DNA of 64,000 nt from the NCBI RefSeq assembly GCF_014638995.1, contig NZ_BMFR01000003.1:124001-188000 (forward strand). Reading direction: 5' to 3'. Made by a program: the position numbers and the translations under genes. Source of the stretch: Virgibacillus oceani (GTDB lineage Bacteria > Bacillota > Bacilli > Bacillales > Amphibacillaceae). Positions 30,590 to 40,662 of this stretch are shown in pieces. The notes beneath the pieces were generated by a model. The model had not been told where the DNA came from, did not search any database, and worked only from the letters and a program-made list of their open reading frames with translations. Positions within the stretch are counted from its first letter, which is position 1; the number at the start of each line of letters is the position of its first letter.

Positions 30590-31497
30590 TACATTTTTTC
30601 TATTTGGTTCAAAAGATCTCTGAATTCCTTTGGGGCTTCTTTTTCAAAATGCAGCCATTCATTCGTCCGGGGATGCGTAAAACCGAGAACTCTTGCATGC
30701 AGCGCCTGTCCATTTTTACCTAGTGTTTTCCTAGGACCATATTTAGGATCACCAACGAGTGGAAATCCTATATATTTCATGTGTACACGGATCTGGTGTG
30801 TTCTTCCCGTTTCAAGTCTGCATTCAACATGTGTAAATTGTTCATATCGCTTTATTACCTTAAAATGTGTAACAGCAGATTTCCCATTATCCACTATCCC
30901 CATTTTTTGCCGGTCTTTTGGATCCCTGGCGATTGGGGCATCAATCAAGCCGTTTTCGTGTTCAATGACACCATGAACAATTGCTTCATATTTACGCTCC
31001 ACATCCTTCGCAGCAAGCTGAACAGCTAGTGACTCGTGTGCCTGATCGTTTTTGGCAGCAACAATTAAACCACTCGTATCCTTATCAATTCGGTGGACAA
31101 TGCCCGGTCGTTCTATACCATTAATTCCTGACAGGTCCTGACAATGATAAAGCAATGCATTAACGAGTGTACCGCCTGAATGTCCTGCAGATGGATGAAC
31201 AACCATTCCCTTTGGTTTATTAACAACGATGACGTCACTATCTTCATAGACGATATCAAGTGCTATATTTTCCGGATTAATTTCGGCAGGTTTTGTTTCA
31301 GGTATTGTCCATTTTACAATATCACCTGTTTGGCACTTATAGTTTGCCTTTACCATTCGTTCATTAACCGTTACAGAATCCTGGTTTATCCATGTTTGCA
31401 CCTGTGAGCGTGATGTATCTGGATTAATTTCAGCTAAAAGCTTATCAATTCGTATTTTATTTTGTTCGGACTTAACCTCATATTGCTGCTCGGTCAT
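30586..31497 (-). CDS. rluD: RluD-family 23S rRNA pseudouridine synthase (YlyB)
   Basis: Converts uridines in 23S rRNA to pseudouridine. It has 303 residues: an N-terminal S4 RNA-binding domain (about 15-75) and a catalytic domain with HRIDKDTSG, where Asp138 is the nucleophile. [11 protein letters not shown] precedes it. The B. subtilis counterpart is ylyB. It overlaps lspA by 4 bases; the exact uridine targets are inferred from family only. Confidence 0.93.
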   Translation of the reverse strand: MTEQQYEVKSEQNKIRIDKLLAEINPDTSRSQVQTWINQDSVTVNERMVKANYKCQTGDIVKWTIPETKPAEINPENIALDIVYEDSDVIVVNKPKGMVVHPSAGHSGGTLVNALLYHCQDLSGINGIERPGIVHRIDKDTSGLIVAAKNDQAHESLAVQLAAKDVERKYEAIVHGVIEHENGLIDAPIARDPKDRQKMGIVDNGKSAVTHFKVIKRYEQFTHVECRLETGRTHQIRVHMKYIGFPLVGDPKYGPRKTLGKNGQALHARVLGFTHPRTNEWLHFEKEAPKEFRDLLNQIEKMY

Positions 31498-31964
31498 GAT
31501 GCTGTCTTTCCTTTCTTTTTCTCATCAATAAAGGTTGCAATTAACACAAGGAAAACACCAACACATAAGGATGAATCTGCTACATTAAAGATAGGGAAAT
31601 CATAGTTAAATATAATGAAATCAAGGAAATCAACAACTTCTTGACGGAATATACGGTCGATAAAATTACCTATTGCCCCACCTAGAATTAGACTTAGTGA
31701 GATAGCTAATAATATACTTTCACGCGCATACTTTTGCATGTAAAAAATAATACCGATAATTACAATTACTGTAATGATATAAAAAAACATCATATGACCC
31801 TTTAGTATCCCCCATGCTGCGCCAGTATTTCGATGTGAAGTCAGATAAAAAAAGTCATTAATAATTGCAATTTGTTCATATAATTCCATGTTTTTTACGA
31901 CAATCCATTTTGTGAACTGATCGATTCCAATAATGATTGCTGCAATAATATAATACCAATACAT
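31494..31964 (-). CDS. lspA: Lipoprotein signal peptidase (SPase II)
   Basis: Aspartic membrane protease removing signal peptides from prolipoproteins. It has 156 residues and four membrane helices. The catalytic pair is Asp103 in GNFIDR and Asp130 in FNVADSS, and the NTGAAWG loop is present. It is translationally linked to rluD by a 4-base overlap. Confidence 0.96.
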   Translation of the reverse strand: MYWYYIIAAIIIGIDQFTKWIVVKNMELYEQIAIINDFFYLTSHRNTGAAWGILKGHMMFFYIITVIVIIGIIFYMQKYARESILLAISLSLILGGAIGNFIDRIFRQEVVDFLDFIIFNYDFPIFNVADSSLCVGVFLVLIATFIDEKKKGKTAS

Positions 31965-32174
31965 GTACTGTCCTCCGATTTCTCCTGTACTCTTCTACTG
32001 CATTTTATTTTATCATAAAAAATGGCTTTTTTCGCAAAGTTTGATGTAATTTCAGTAAAATGCAGGTATTTGCCATTACAAAGCTGGAAACCATGAGTAA
32101 GGTACTGATAAGATCTTTTAAGGACCACCAATAGTATGAAGTATACTAAATATGTCACTTATTAAGCCAATAGG

Positions 32175-32236
32175 AATATGGGCTGCGGGCAAAATGACGG
32201 CACAAAATGTAAAGTGTTTATAGTATTTACATCGCA
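32175..32236 (+). repeat. Decayed half copy of the MITE-like repeat
   Basis: AATATGGGCTGCGGG matches 14 of 15 bases in the copy at 35192-35316, and TTTACATCGCA resembles that copy's terminal TTTATGTCGCA. The middle is degenerate and the other half is not recognisable. Confidence 0.5.
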
Positions 32237-32301
32237 GTTTATTTAATTGCTAAATAGAATACGACATTTTAAATTGCAGCCTTCTTTTGGAAAAACAGCC
32301 C

Positions 32302-32336
32302 AAAAAGTACTCATCTTCTAAAGAGGAGTACTTTTT
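32302..32336 (-). terminator. Terminator of ileS
   Basis: An 11-bp stem (AAAAAGTACTC at 32302-32312 with its complement at 32326-32336) has a T-run on the minus strand directly after the ileS stop. Confidence 0.88.
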
Positions 32337-32344
32337 AACAATCT

Positions 32345-35107
32345 TTATTCCGCTGTTGTATAATGCTTTTTCACAATATCTGCACAACGCGTACATAGTT
32401 CTGGATGTTCTTTATCTTCACCAACAGTTTCTGAAGCTACCCAGCAGCGTTCACATTTTTCACCTGGATGTTTTTCAACTTTCACATCAACATATCGATA
32501 TTCAGTTGCCCCGTCAGCATTATCTGTAACATCAGCATGTGAAACGATTAATAATTGATGTAAATGTGGAATCTGTGCCAGCACTGCCTTTGTTTTTTCA
32601 TCTTTCGCAACAATCGTTAATTTTGCTTCTAACGATTTACCAATGACTTTTCCATTTCGGGCTTCTTCAAGTGCTTTTAAAACATCATCTCGAACCTTCA
32701 TGAAGTGATCCCATTTTTCTAACGCTTCATTGTTTTCAAACACCTTTTTCGGTTCTGGAATATCTGTTAATTGAACATATTCTGCTTCGGTACCTGGAAT
32801 ATATCCCCATACTTCCTCTGCGGTATGTGGAACAATCGGTGTTAGCACTTTAACCAAGCTTGTTAGAATATCATAATACACTGTTTGAATACTTCTGCGG
32901 CGATGATCATCTGCTGCTTCAATGTATAAGATATCTTTTGCGAAATCAAGATAGAACGAGCTTAGATCCACCGAACAGAAATTATGAACTTGATGATAGA
33001 TCGGTGAGTACTCAAATTTGTCATAGCTTTCACGGACACTTGAAATTAGACCTTGTAACCGGTGCAGCATATAACGATCTACATCTTCTAAATCTGCGTC
33101 CGCAATTCGATCTTTTGCTGGATCAAAGTCTGCAATATTTGCAAGCATAAAACGGAATGTGTTGCGAATTTTACGATATGTTTCAGACACTTGTTTTAAA
33201 ATATCGTTTGAAATACGTACATCTGCTTGATAGTCAACAGACGATACCCAAAGTCTTAAAATATCTGCACCTAATTGCTTTAATGTTTTAGATGGAAGAA
33301 TAACGTTACCAAGTGACTTACTCATTTTTCTTCCATCACCATCTAAAACAAAACCGTGACTAATCACATTTTCATATGGTGCTTTTCCAGTTACCGCAAC
33401 AGCAGTAGATAGGGAAGAATTAAACCAGCCACGATACTGGTCGCTGCCTTCTAAATATACATCTGCAGGGCGTCTATGGTCTTCACGTCCCATTAATACT
33501 GCTTCATGTGAAGATCCAGAATCAAACCATACATCCATGATATCTGTTTCTTTTGTAAATTTACCATTCGGGCTGTGTTCTGATGTAAATCCTTCAGGTA
33601 AAAGTTCCTTTGCATCCCATTCAAACCATACATTTGAACCATGCTCGCTGAACAGCTTTGAGACATGTTCAATTGTTTCGTCTGTGATAATTGGAGTTCT
33701 ATCTTCACCATAGAATACTGGAATTGGCACACCCCATGTACGCTGGCGGGAAATACACCAGTCCTCACGGTCGCGAACCATGTTATATAGTCGTGTTTCT
33801 CCCCAATTTGGATACCAATTGATCCGTTTTATTTCGTCTAAAATATCTTGACGGAAATCTTTAATGGATGCGAACCATTGTGATGTCGCACGGAAGATAG
33901 TTGGTTTCTTCGTACGCCAGTCATGTGGATACGAGTGTATAATGAATTTTAGTTTTAGTAATGCGCCAACCTCTTCCAATTTTTCTGTAATAGCTTTATT
34001 AGCTGTATCATAGAATTCACCTTCAAATCCTGGAGCCTCATCTGTAAAGACACCTTTTTCATCGACAGGGCATAAAGCATCAATTCCATATCTTCTGCAT
34101 ACATAAAAGTCGTCTTCCCCATGACCTGGTGCTGTATGAACACAGCCGGTACCTGCATCAGTAGTGACATGATCACCTAGCATTACAAGTGAATCACGAT
34201 CATAAAAAGGATGTCTTGTAACAATTTTATCAGCTTCCTGACCCTTGAATGTCTTCACAACCTCAGGATCTTCCCATTCAAGTTCTTCAGCGACTGCTTC
34301 TAATAAATCATGTGCAACAACGTATTTTTCGCCGCTTGCAGCAACTACAGCATATTCTAAATCAGGATGTAAACTAATTCCAAGATTTGCTGGGATCGTC
34401 CATGGAGTCGTTGTCCAGATAATGAATTTCTCATCGCCATCGAGCAATCCTTTACCATCTGTTACATGAAAGGCAACGTAAATGGATGGAGAACGTTTGT
34501 CATGATATTCGATTTCAGCTTCGGCGAGTGCTGATTCAGATGATGGTGACCAGTAAACAGGCTTTAATCCTTTATAGATATAGCCTTTTTTCGCCATTTC
34601 ACCGAATACGCGAATTTGTGCTGCTTCGTAATCCTTTGTAAGCGTAATGTATGGATGATCCCAGTCACCTCGAACACCCAGTTCTTTAAATTGCGAACGC
34701 TGGTTATCGACTTGGCCCATTGCATATTGAGCACATTTTTCTCTAAATTCAGCGACACTCATTTTTTTACGGTCCACTTTTTTCTTCTTGGTCAATGCAG
34801 TTTCAATCGGCAGTCCGTGTGTATCCCAGCCAGGAATATACGGTGCGTGATAACCTGCCATTGATTTATAACGTGTAATAAAGTCTTTCAAAATTTTATT
34901 TAATGCATGACCAATGTGCAAATCACCATTGGCATATGGAGGTCCATCATGAAGGATAAACAATGGTCTCCCCTTTGTTCTTTCAAGACTTTTTTCGTAA
35001 AGGTTTGTTTCATCCCATTCTTTTCGTCTTAGTGGTTCTTTATTCGGCAAATTTCCGCGCATTGGAAATTCTGTTTTTGGCATTAGCAATGTTTCTTTGT
35101 AATCCAT
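32345..35107 (-). CDS. ileS: Isoleucyl-tRNA synthetase
   Basis: Charges tRNA-Ile. It has 920 residues: class I signatures HIGH (residues 64-67, in DLHIGHALN) and KMSKS (in [12 protein letters not shown]), an editing domain between them, and a C-terminal zinc motif CERC...CTRC. The length and C-terminal zinc finger fit the IleS1 type found in most Bacillaceae. AAGGAGG precedes the ATG. Expression should be set by the T-box leader upstream, with a repeat element lying between leader and start codon. Confidence 0.97.
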   Translation of the reverse strand: MDYKETLLMPKTEFPMRGNLPNKEPLRRKEWDETNLYEKSLERTKGRPLFILHDGPPYANGDLHIGHALNKILKDFITRYKSMAGYHAPYIPGWDTHGLPIETALTKKKKVDRKKMSVAEFREKCAQYAMGQVDNQRSQFKELGVRGDWDHPYITLTKDYEAAQIRVFGEMAKKGYIYKGLKPVYWSPSSESALAEAEIEYHDKRSPSIYVAFHVTDGKGLLDGDEKFIIWTTTPWTIPANLGISLHPDLEYAVVAASGEKYVVAHDLLEAVAEELEWEDPEVVKTFKGQEADKIVTRHPFYDRDSLVMLGDHVTTDAGTGCVHTAPGHGEDDFYVCRRYGIDALCPVDEKGVFTDEAPGFEGEFYDTANKAITEKLEEVGALLKLKFIIHSYPHDWRTKKPTIFRATSQWFASIKDFRQDILDEIKRINWYPNWGETRLYNMVRDREDWCISRQRTWGVPIPVFYGEDRTPIITDETIEHVSKLFSEHGSNVWFEWDAKELLPEGFTSEHSPNGKFTKETDIMDVWFDSGSSHEAVLMGREDHRRPADVYLEGSDQYRGWFNSSLSTAVAVTGKAPYENVISHGFVLDGDGRKMSKSLGNVILPSKTLKQLGADILRLWVSSVDYQADVRISNDILKQVSETYRKIRNTFRFMLANIADFDPAKDRIADADLEDVDRYMLHRLQGLISSVRESYDKFEYSPIYHQVHNFCSVDLSSFYLDFAKDILYIEAADDHRRRSIQTVYYDILTSLVKVLTPIVPHTAEEVWGYIPGTEAEYVQLTDIPEPKKVFENNEALEKWDHFMKVRDDVLKALEEARNGKVIGKSLEAKLTIVAKDEKTKAVLAQIPHLHQLLIVSHADVTDNADGATEYRYVDVKVEKHPGEKCERCWVASETVGEDKEHPELCTRCADIVKKHYTTAE

Positions 35108-35191
35108 GATGCAATTCCTCCTTAATTACTCTTTAACATAAAGGTTATTTGATAAATTTTGTTGTTTATTAATTGCACTGTTTCCGTAAAC

Positions 35192-35316
35192 TGCGACGTA
35201 ATATTCTCGGGTCGCCGTCCGGGATCGCTGCGGGCGGATGCTTTCCGCGAAATACGGGCTGCGGGACCAGAGAGCGTCCAAAATGATGCAAAATCACCAC
35301 AAGCATTTATGTCGCA
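35192..35316. repeat. MITE-like element with terminal inverted repeats
   Basis: About 125 bp bounded by TGCGACGTAA and TTTATGTCGCA, imperfect inverted repeats that extend a few bases outward (CCGT...). Its two ends reappear, in opposite orientation, at 48153-48479. It lies between the T-box terminator and the ileS ribosome-binding site. It encodes no transposase. Confidence 0.72.
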
Positions 35317-35368
35317 TTACACGGATTTTGTGTCAAAAACAGTACCTTTGAAAACAACAATTAACTAT

Positions 35369-35605
35369 AAAAAAAGCCTTCAGCATCCCAGAAAGGGACG
35401 AGAAGACTCGCGGTACCACCCTAATAAATTTAAATAATTAAATTCACTCGAAATTCGTAACGTGAATGAACCGTCCATTTCTACTAAGCTGCCTGTTCGA
35501 ATGGATACTCGGGAGTGATATTCTAAAAGCATTTCTGCATCAGGCTTCCACCATGCCCTGACTCGCTTAACAGACACCTTGCTTTTTTACTGTCTCCGTC
35601 ATCGT
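35369..35605 (-). promoter_or_regulatory. T-box riboswitch (isoleucine) upstream of ileS
   Basis: The minus strand shows the T-box core AGGGTGGTACCGCG (complement at 35410-35423), a terminator stem (35369-35408) with a T-run, and an upstream stem I region beginning near GACGGAGACAG. GAATATCACTCC in the specifier loop places ATC, an isoleucine codon, in the reading position. Uncharged tRNA-Ile should stabilise antitermination. Confidence 0.92.
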
Positions 35606-35638
35606 ACGTTCTATTATTATCAAGAACTATGTGTAAGA

Positions 35639-35667
35639 ATTATATGCATAAATTGCCCTATCGTCAA
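35639..35667 (-). promoter_or_regulatory. Promoter of the ileS T-box transcript
   Basis: TTGACG (35667-35662) and TATAAT (35644-35639) are 17 bp apart on the minus strand, immediately ahead of the T-box. Confidence 0.82.
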
Positions 35668-35670
35668 GGC

Positions 35671-36183
35671 TTATGATTTATTTTCTGCATATTCCAGTTC
35701 TTCGCCCATTTCCTCGTTGAACACTTTATCCCAATCATCGGTTCCAATCATATCTAACTGAGCCTCAACAAGCATTCTTAAACGTGTCCGGAAAACTTTA
35801 GCCTGTTTTTTCAATTCCTCTACTTCCAATGAAATGCGGCGGGATTTATCTAGTGATTCGTTAATAATCCGGTCAGCATTTTTCTCTGCTTCTTTAATAA
35901 TCAATTTGGATTCCTTTGTTGCATTGCCTTTTAATTCCTCGGCGGTTTCCTGAGCAATAAGAATCGACTTGTTTAGTGTTGTTTCAATATTAGTAAAGTG
36001 CCCAAGCTTTTCATTTAATTGTTCAACCTGTTCTTTTAAATCTTTTTTCTCACGGATAACGATTTCATAATCCTTAATTACCTGGTCTAAAAATTCATTG
36101 ACCTCATCCTCATCATATCCGCGAAAACTTCTTGTAAACTCTTTATTGTGAATATCTAACGGCGATAATGGCACAAAGGCCAC
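35671..36183 (-). CDS. divIVA: Cell division / polar scaffold protein DivIVA
   Basis: Coiled-coil protein that marks negatively curved membranes at poles and septa. It has 170 residues. The N-terminal lipid-binding domain has FVPLSPLDIHNKEFTRSFRGYDEDEV, including the Phe-Arg pair used for membrane contact, then heptad-rich coiled coil to the end. The ylm-divIVA-ileS order is standard. In sporulating species it also tethers the chromosome origin to the pole. Confidence 0.96.
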   Translation of the reverse strand: MAFVPLSPLDIHNKEFTRSFRGYDEDEVNEFLDQVIKDYEIVIREKKDLKEQVEQLNEKLGHFTNIETTLNKSILIAQETAEELKGNATKESKLIIKEAEKNADRIINESLDKSRRISLEVEELKKQAKVFRTRLRMLVEAQLDMIGTDDWDKVFNEEMGEELEYAENKS

Positions 36184-36275
36184 CTCCTTACGAATAATTG
36201 CATAAAATGAAAATATAATAGCTTATTACGTTATGATTCGACATGAAACGAAAAGTTCCTGCAAAATAGGTTAAA

Positions 36276-37052
36276 TTATTTTAAAACGGCAGTAGAAATT
36301 TTCCATTTTTCTTTTTTCGTTTGTCCGTTTATGCTGCTTAATTTACTTCTGCCTTTCCCACGAACGGAAATGAGATCCCCCTCTTGCAAAACAAAAGCAG
36401 GATCTTCTACTACTTTATAATTTACTTTAACTAGATTTTTCCTGATGTAATCGACTGAATCTTTTCTTGATACATGATATATTTCCTTCAACACAGCATC
36501 TAATCGTAATGATGAGACAGTTTTATCTGATGCTATCCAATTTTTTTCAACCTCTACAAGCTGGGAAAGCATTTTTTCTTCCAGCTTAATTTTGGCCTTC
36601 TTTATAGATGTAAGATTAGCACTAACAAACGGGGCAATATCATTAGCCATGAGAATTTGTAAAATGCCATTGCCAACAAATATATCGCCAAGCTTTTTCC
36701 GCTTGATCCCAAGAGATAAAAATGCCCCCATCACATCCCTATGGGTTAGGGTAATAAATTTATCCTGATATGTTGCTTGCATTAACGTTAGGTCGAACTT
36801 ATCATCCGTAATTTCTTCATAAAACGGGGCTAAAAGCGTTCGTTTTCTTTCGGTATGTATTCCCCCGCCAAAAACATGCAATACAACATCATTGTTAGTG
36901 CCGATTAATATGTCCATAATTTGCTGCTCTCTTGGGTCGAGAAAGTCGGTAAGCTTATTTTGATACGTTTGTTCTACCTGTTCCTTCCACGATAGTACCT
37001 TATCTATAAAGGGTTGTTCTTCCTTGCGAAAATGCTGATAAATATCCATCAT
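36276..37052 (-). CDS. ylmH: S4-domain RNA-binding protein YlmH
   Basis: 258 residues. The first two-thirds form the YlmH-specific fold (HVFGGGIHTERKRTLLAPFYEE is characteristic) and the last third is an S4 RNA-binding domain (LRLDAVLKEIYHVSRKDSVDYI). B. subtilis YlmH/RqcP stabilises peptidyl-tRNA in the ribosome quality-control cycle with RqcH, which is also encoded in this window. The start could be either of two consecutive ATGs. It follows ylmG by 8 bases. Confidence 0.93.
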   Translation of the reverse strand: MMDIYQHFRKEEQPFIDKVLSWKEQVEQTYQNKLTDFLDPREQQIMDILIGTNNDVVLHVFGGGIHTERKRTLLAPFYEEITDDKFDLTLMQATYQDKFITLTHRDVMGAFLSLGIKRKKLGDIFVGNGILQILMANDIAPFVSANLTSIKKAKIKLEEKMLSQLVEVEKNWIASDKTVSSLRLDAVLKEIYHVSRKDSVDYIRKNLVKVNYKVVEDPAFVLQEGDLISVRGKGRSKLSSINGQTKKEKWKISTAVLK

Positions 37053-37060
37053 ACACTACC

Positions 37061-37327
37061 TTAAAATAAAATCATTTTAAAAAGCTCAAGCAGCCCCATT
37101 CTTGCTAAATACAGAACAAAAATTGCTACGATAGGGGACAAATCAATCATTCCTAATGGGGGAATAATTTTACGAAATTGTTCTAAGTATGGTTCGGTTA
37201 TTCTGCCTAATAGATTACCAAATGCTGATTCCCGTGCTCCCGGAAACCATGACATAAAAATGTAGACAATCAATGCATAGCTATATATTACAATAGCAGT
37301 ATCTAAAATATTCCATAATTGGACCAT
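37061..37327 (-). CDS. ylmG: YggT-family membrane protein YlmG
   Basis: 88 residues with two membrane segments in the YggT pattern (MSWFPGARES and IIPPLGMIDLSPIVAIFVL). Family members are linked to nucleoid or division-protein distribution in plastids and bacteria; the molecular role is not known. It is placed between sepF and ylmH, the usual position. Confidence 0.92.
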   Translation of the reverse strand: MVQLWNILDTAIVIYSYALIVYIFMSWFPGARESAFGNLLGRITEPYLEQFRKIIPPLGMIDLSPIVAIFVLYLARMGLLELFKMILF

Positions 37328-37333
37328 AATTGG

Positions 37334-37771
37334 CTACCACCCTCTTTCAAATTCATTCTCATCTGCAAATGCTTCCGAAATCGTACCAGAAACATCGACA
37401 TTATCCGGCACACATAGGAATGTTTGTGTTCCAAGCTTCTGAATGTCACCGTTAACGGCGTATACAGTCCCGCTCAAAAAATCAACAATCCGTTTTGCCT
37501 GATTGTGATCAACGCGCTGCAGATTTATGACAACTGCACGTCTGTTCACGATGTTATCCGCTATTTCCTGGACTTCATTGTACGATCTTGGTTCAGAAAG
37601 CACCACCTTAGATGAAGGCTGCTGCATACTCTTTAAATTTACTACATTTTGCCCTTTTTGACTTCTTCTTTGCGGGATTGATGTTTCCTCTGGTAAATCA
37701 ATTTCTTCTTCTACATATTCATATTCATCATCCATCGTAAAAAATGTTTTAATTTTGTTCTTAATGGTCAT
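37334..37771 (-). CDS. sepF: Cell division protein SepF
   Basis: 145-residue membrane-associated FtsZ partner that forms rings and anchors the Z-ring beside FtsA. An N-terminal amphipathic helix ([11 protein letters not shown]), an acidic linker and the C-terminal SepF core ([35 protein letters not shown]) are all present. Confidence 0.96.
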   Translation of the reverse strand: MTIKNKIKTFFTMDDEYEYVEEEIDLPEETSIPQRRSQKGQNVVNLKSMQQPSSKVVLSEPRSYNEVQEIADNIVNRRAVVINLQRVDHNQAKRIVDFLSGTVYAVNGDIQKLGTQTFLCVPDNVDVSGTISEAFADENEFERGW

Positions 37772-37780
37772 GATTTCACC

Positions 37781-38461
37781 TCACTCGTATTCAGTCCCAA
37801 CCAATTTCGACCCAATGCGGATGTGTGTAGCACCTTCTTCAATCGCAATTTGGTAATCATTACTCATTCCCATTGATAAAAACTGGCATGGTGCATGCTC
37901 AAGATTTTTATCTTGGATCGTTCCCCTTAATACCGCTAAATTTCTAAATGTATTCCTAATCATCGCCTCATCCTTAACATGGGGTGCCATTGTCATTAAT
38001 CCGACTATACGGATATTTTCATAGTTATCTATACTTTCAACAAATGGCATGACCTGTTCGGGAGCAAGTCCATGTTTCGACTCCTCTCCACTTACATTTA
38101 CTTGAACAAAACAATTGATAGGTTTAGCTGCACGTTTGTTAATCTCTTTTGCTAACGATTTACGATCAAGCGAATGCACGGCATCAACCTTATCAATTAC
38201 ATCCTTCACCTTCCTGGATTGCAACGTCCCTATGAAGTGCCATGTTGCTCTGTTTTGTATGGTATTATACTTTTCCAATAATCCTTCTAGACGATTTTCA
38301 CCAAGATTTTTAATGCCAGCTTCAATCGTTTCCTCTGTTCGTTCTATTGTAACATATTTCGTTACACCAATAATTGTAATTTCCCGAGGATTGCGATTGC
38401 ACCTTTTGCAGGCTTGTCTTATGTTTGTGCGAATTTCTTCAAGGTTTGCTGCTACAGTCAC
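37781..38461 (-). CDS. ylmE: YggS-family PLP-binding protein (YlmE)
   Basis: 226 residues folding as a single TIM-barrel of the alanine-racemase type without the second domain. The Lys in IGVTKYV binds pyridoxal phosphate; HFIGTLQSRK and the SMGMSNDYQIAI segment complete the family signature. Members keep PLP homeostasis rather than racemise amino acids. It uses a GTG start with AGGGGAG upstream. Confidence 0.93.
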   Translation of the reverse strand: MTVAANLEEIRTNIRQACKRCNRNPREITIIGVTKYVTIERTEETIEAGIKNLGENRLEGLLEKYNTIQNRATWHFIGTLQSRKVKDVIDKVDAVHSLDRKSLAKEINKRAAKPINCFVQVNVSGEESKHGLAPEQVMPFVESIDNYENIRIVGLMTMAPHVKDEAMIRNTFRNLAVLRGTIQDKNLEHAPCQFLSMGMSNDYQIAIEEGATHIRIGSKLVGTEYE

Positions 38462-38488
38462 TCTTTCGTTCTCTCCCCTCTAGCATTG

Positions 38489-39298
38489 TCAAGGTTTATA
38501 CCCAATATACCCCAGCATTCTTCCGGTTTTACCTTTATCCCTGCGGTGTGAAAAAAATAACGATTCATCACGTAACGTGCAAAAATTTGTTACCTCTATA
38601 TTATTACGTAATATCCCGCATTGCAAAAGGATTTCCACATTTAACTGTTTTAAATCTAACAAATAATGATGATGTTTTGTTTTAACTGCGGTTTTTTCCG
38701 CCAATTCATTAGGTATATGACTAATGACATGCTCATCCACTTCATACGATTCCTCTGAAATACAAGGACCAATAGCTACTAAAAGATTCGCGATATCGAC
38801 TCCCGAATGCTGCAGCTTTAAGACCATCTTTTCAGCAATGCGATTCACGGAGCCTTTCCATCCAGCATGGGCAATACCAATATAGTTAGATACTGGATCA
38901 AAGAAAAACAATGGAACGCAATCTGCAAAAAAAGCCGTACACAAAATACCAGCTTGATTTGTTATCATCCCATCAATACCTTTTAATGCGTCCTGGTATG
39001 AAACTGCCCCTTTCCCTTTATCAGGAATTCCAATTTCTTTTACCTGATTAGAATGAATCTGCTCCCCGGACACCCAATCATTTAGAGGAAATTCGATTTT
39101 GTTTGCTAATTGCTGTCTGTTATTCAAACAATCGTCATAATCATCTGAAACGTGCAGGCCCATGTTTAAGGATTGAAAGGATCCTTTGCTGTAACCGCCA
39201 TTTCTAGTTGTAAAACCAACACGTAAATTCGGATTTAGATCCTGCCAGCTTTTTATATGTAAATAGGATATGTCCTTCTGAATAAAGGCCTCACTCAT
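38489..39298 (-). CDS. ylmD: YfiH-family purine nucleoside phosphorylase / laccase-domain protein (YlmD)
   Basis: 269 residues of the DUF152 fold. Zinc-binding and catalytic residues are in FADCVPLFF, IAHAGWKGSVNRI and GPCISEESYEV. Members phosphorolyse adenosine and inosine, with older claims of polyphenol oxidase activity. I chose the ATG at 39298 because AGGGGG is 7 bases upstream; an in-frame ATG 11 codons earlier lacks a site. It sits between ylmC and ylmE. Confidence 0.9.
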   Translation of the reverse strand: MSEAFIQKDISYLHIKSWQDLNPNLRVGFTTRNGGYSKGSFQSLNMGLHVSDDYDDCLNNRQQLANKIEFPLNDWVSGEQIHSNQVKEIGIPDKGKGAVSYQDALKGIDGMITNQAGILCTAFFADCVPLFFFDPVSNYIGIAHAGWKGSVNRIAEKMVLKLQHSGVDIANLLVAIGPCISEESYEVDEHVISHIPNELAEKTAVKTKHHHYLLDLKQLNVEILLQCGILRNNIEVTNFCTLRDESLFFSHRRDKGKTGRMLGYIGYKP

Positions 39299-39356
39299 TT
39301 TCATGCCCCCTGTTAGATGTGCTTGTATCATTTTATCATAATTTGCGCCTTGAGTA

Positions 39357-39620
39357 CTATTTCACTTCATTTTGCAAATATAATTGTGGCGAATTTTCAC
39401 TTCTTCTAACTAAAATAACATCAGAGCCAATCGTAACAATTTGCTCCCAGCGAATAGCTATTTCATCTATTTTTCCAAACAATCCCGCTTTTTTCCCCAT
39501 TATGATCAATGAAAGTATTTTACCATTATCAACATCAAGTTCAAGATCGAAAATATGACCTAACCGTTTACCATCTTCCACAACAATAATTTCTTTTACC
39601 TGCAATTCAGACAGCTTCAT
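39357..39620 (-). CDS. ylmC: PRC-barrel protein of the YlmC/YmxH family
   Basis: 87 residues, a small beta-barrel domain (KEIIVVEDGKRLGHIFDLELDVDNGKILSLII). B. subtilis YlmC has no firm function and YmxH is expressed in sporulation. GAGG lies 6 bases before the chosen ATG; the codon just before it is also ATG, and a longer reading is unlikely. It follows sigG, as in B. subtilis. Confidence 0.9.
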   Translation of the reverse strand: MKLSELQVKEIIVVEDGKRLGHIFDLELDVDNGKILSLIIMGKKAGLFGKIDEIAIRWEQIVTIGSDVILVRRSENSPQLYLQNEVK

Positions 39621-39694
39621 CATATTCCTCACCCACCTTATTATAAATATATATGCAGGTGTACAGGATTTTTTCATATGAAATTTGGCACAAG

Positions 39695-39723
39695 AAAAGG
39701 GACAGGTTGTTTCCTGTCCCTTT
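39695..39723 (-). terminator. Terminator of sigG
   Basis: AAAAGGGACAGG pairs with CCTGTCCCTTT around a TTGTTT loop; the minus strand continues with T-rich bases. It resembles the stem after rqcH at 12724. Confidence 0.8.
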
Positions 39724-39755
39724 AAGCATTGATTATACCGCTGACCAGATATGGC

Positions 39756-40535
39756 TTATTCAAACATCTGTTTATTCATTTGCTGAATGGCGGCTTTTTC
39801 CAATCTTGATACCTGCGCCTGTGAAATACCAATTTCATCGGCAACTTCCATTTGGGTTTTTCCTTGGAAAAATCGTTTATTTAATATCATTTTTTCTCTT
39901 GCATTTAATTGGATCATGCCCTCTTTCAAACTAAGCTTATCAAGCCAGTTTTCATCTTTATCCTTGTCATCACTTAGTTGATCCATGACAAAGATGGGAT
40001 CACCGCCATCATTATAGATCGGTTCAAATAAGGATACCGGATCCTGTATAGCATCCATTGCAAATACGACATCAGAATGAGGTACACCCATCTCATCTGC
40101 TATTTCCTGTGGTGTAGGTTCTTTTGAAGTTTTGTTAATCAATTTTTCTCTCACCTGAAGTGCTTTATAGGCAATATCGCGTAATGATCTTGAAACTCTG
40201 ATCGGGTTATTATCCCTTAAGTATCTTCTGATTTCACCAATAATCATTGGTACAGCATACGTGGAAAATCGAACATTATGTCCAAGGTCAAAGTTATCAA
40301 TTGATTTCATTAATCCGATACAGCCCACCTGAAACAAATCATCCACGTACTCCCCTCGATTATTAAATCGCTGGATAACACTTAAAACAAGGCGTAAATT
40401 CCCATTAACAAGTTCTTCCCTGGCGGATATGTCCCCCTCCTGCATCTTAACAAATAGCTTTTTCATTTCCTCATTCTTTAAAACAGGTAACTTCGATGTA
40501 TCAACACCGCATATCTCTACTTTATGTCTAATCAT
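39756..40535 (-). CDS. sigG: Sporulation sigma factor SigG
   Basis: RNA polymerase sigma factor for late forespore genes. It has 259 residues: sigma-70 region 2 (LFQVGCIGLMKSIDNFDLG and FSTYAVPMIIGEIRRYLRD), region 3, and region 4 with the helix-turn-helix MEVADEIGISQAQVSRLEK. The N-terminal VEICGVDTSKLPVLKN is typical of SigG. It is preceded by a perfect sigma-F promoter match, and the order spoIIGA-sigE-sigG is conserved. Confidence 0.97.
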   Translation of the reverse strand: MIRHKVEICGVDTSKLPVLKNEEMKKLFVKMQEGDISAREELVNGNLRLVLSVIQRFNNRGEYVDDLFQVGCIGLMKSIDNFDLGHNVRFSTYAVPMIIGEIRRYLRDNNPIRVSRSLRDIAYKALQVREKLINKTSKEPTPQEIADEMGVPHSDVVFAMDAIQDPVSLFEPIYNDGGDPIFVMDQLSDDKDKDENWLDKLSLKEGMIQLNAREKMILNKRFFQGKTQMEVADEIGISQAQVSRLEKAAIQQMNKQMFE

Positions 40536-40555
40536 TCTGTTCTACCCTCCCAGTT

Positions 40556-40586
40556 GGAGATGCTGTTCTTCATGGACAGTATCTCC
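40556..40586 (-). other. Inverted repeat upstream of sigG
   Basis: GGAGATGCTGT (40556-40566) and ACAGTATCTCC (40576-40586) form an 11-bp stem with one mismatch. It covers the sigma-F -10, so it would be in transcripts reading through from sigE, where it may act as an attenuator. Confidence 0.5.
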
Positions 40587-40606
40587 CCCTGAAAGGATTT
40601 TTATGC
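40577..40606 (-). promoter_or_regulatory. Sigma-F promoter of sigG
   Basis: On the minus strand GCATA (40606-40602), 15 bases, then GGAGATACTG (40586-40577). This fits GYATA-N15/16-GGNNANAHTR, the sigma-F consensus, at every defined base. Confidence 0.75.
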
Positions 40607-40662
40607 AGTCATATTTATGCTGAAAAAAGTAAAATCATGTCGATAATCTAGTGTTTACAAGG

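Larger units (their letters stand above)
31965..32344. other. 380-bp gap between ileS and lspA
   Basis: No convincing gene. B. subtilis has ylyA here; it is missing. The stretch contains the lspA ribosome-binding site, an apparent half copy of a dispersed repeat (32175-32236) and the ileS terminator. Confidence 0.7.

Noticed and set aside
31965..32344. Possible ylyA remnant
   Set aside because: No frame resembling the DksA-like YlyA zinc-finger protein could be found on either strand.
35159..35437. 92-residue plus-strand reading frame containing GRRPGSLRADAF
   Set aside because: It spans the repeat and runs into the T-box terminator on the opposite strand; not a gene.
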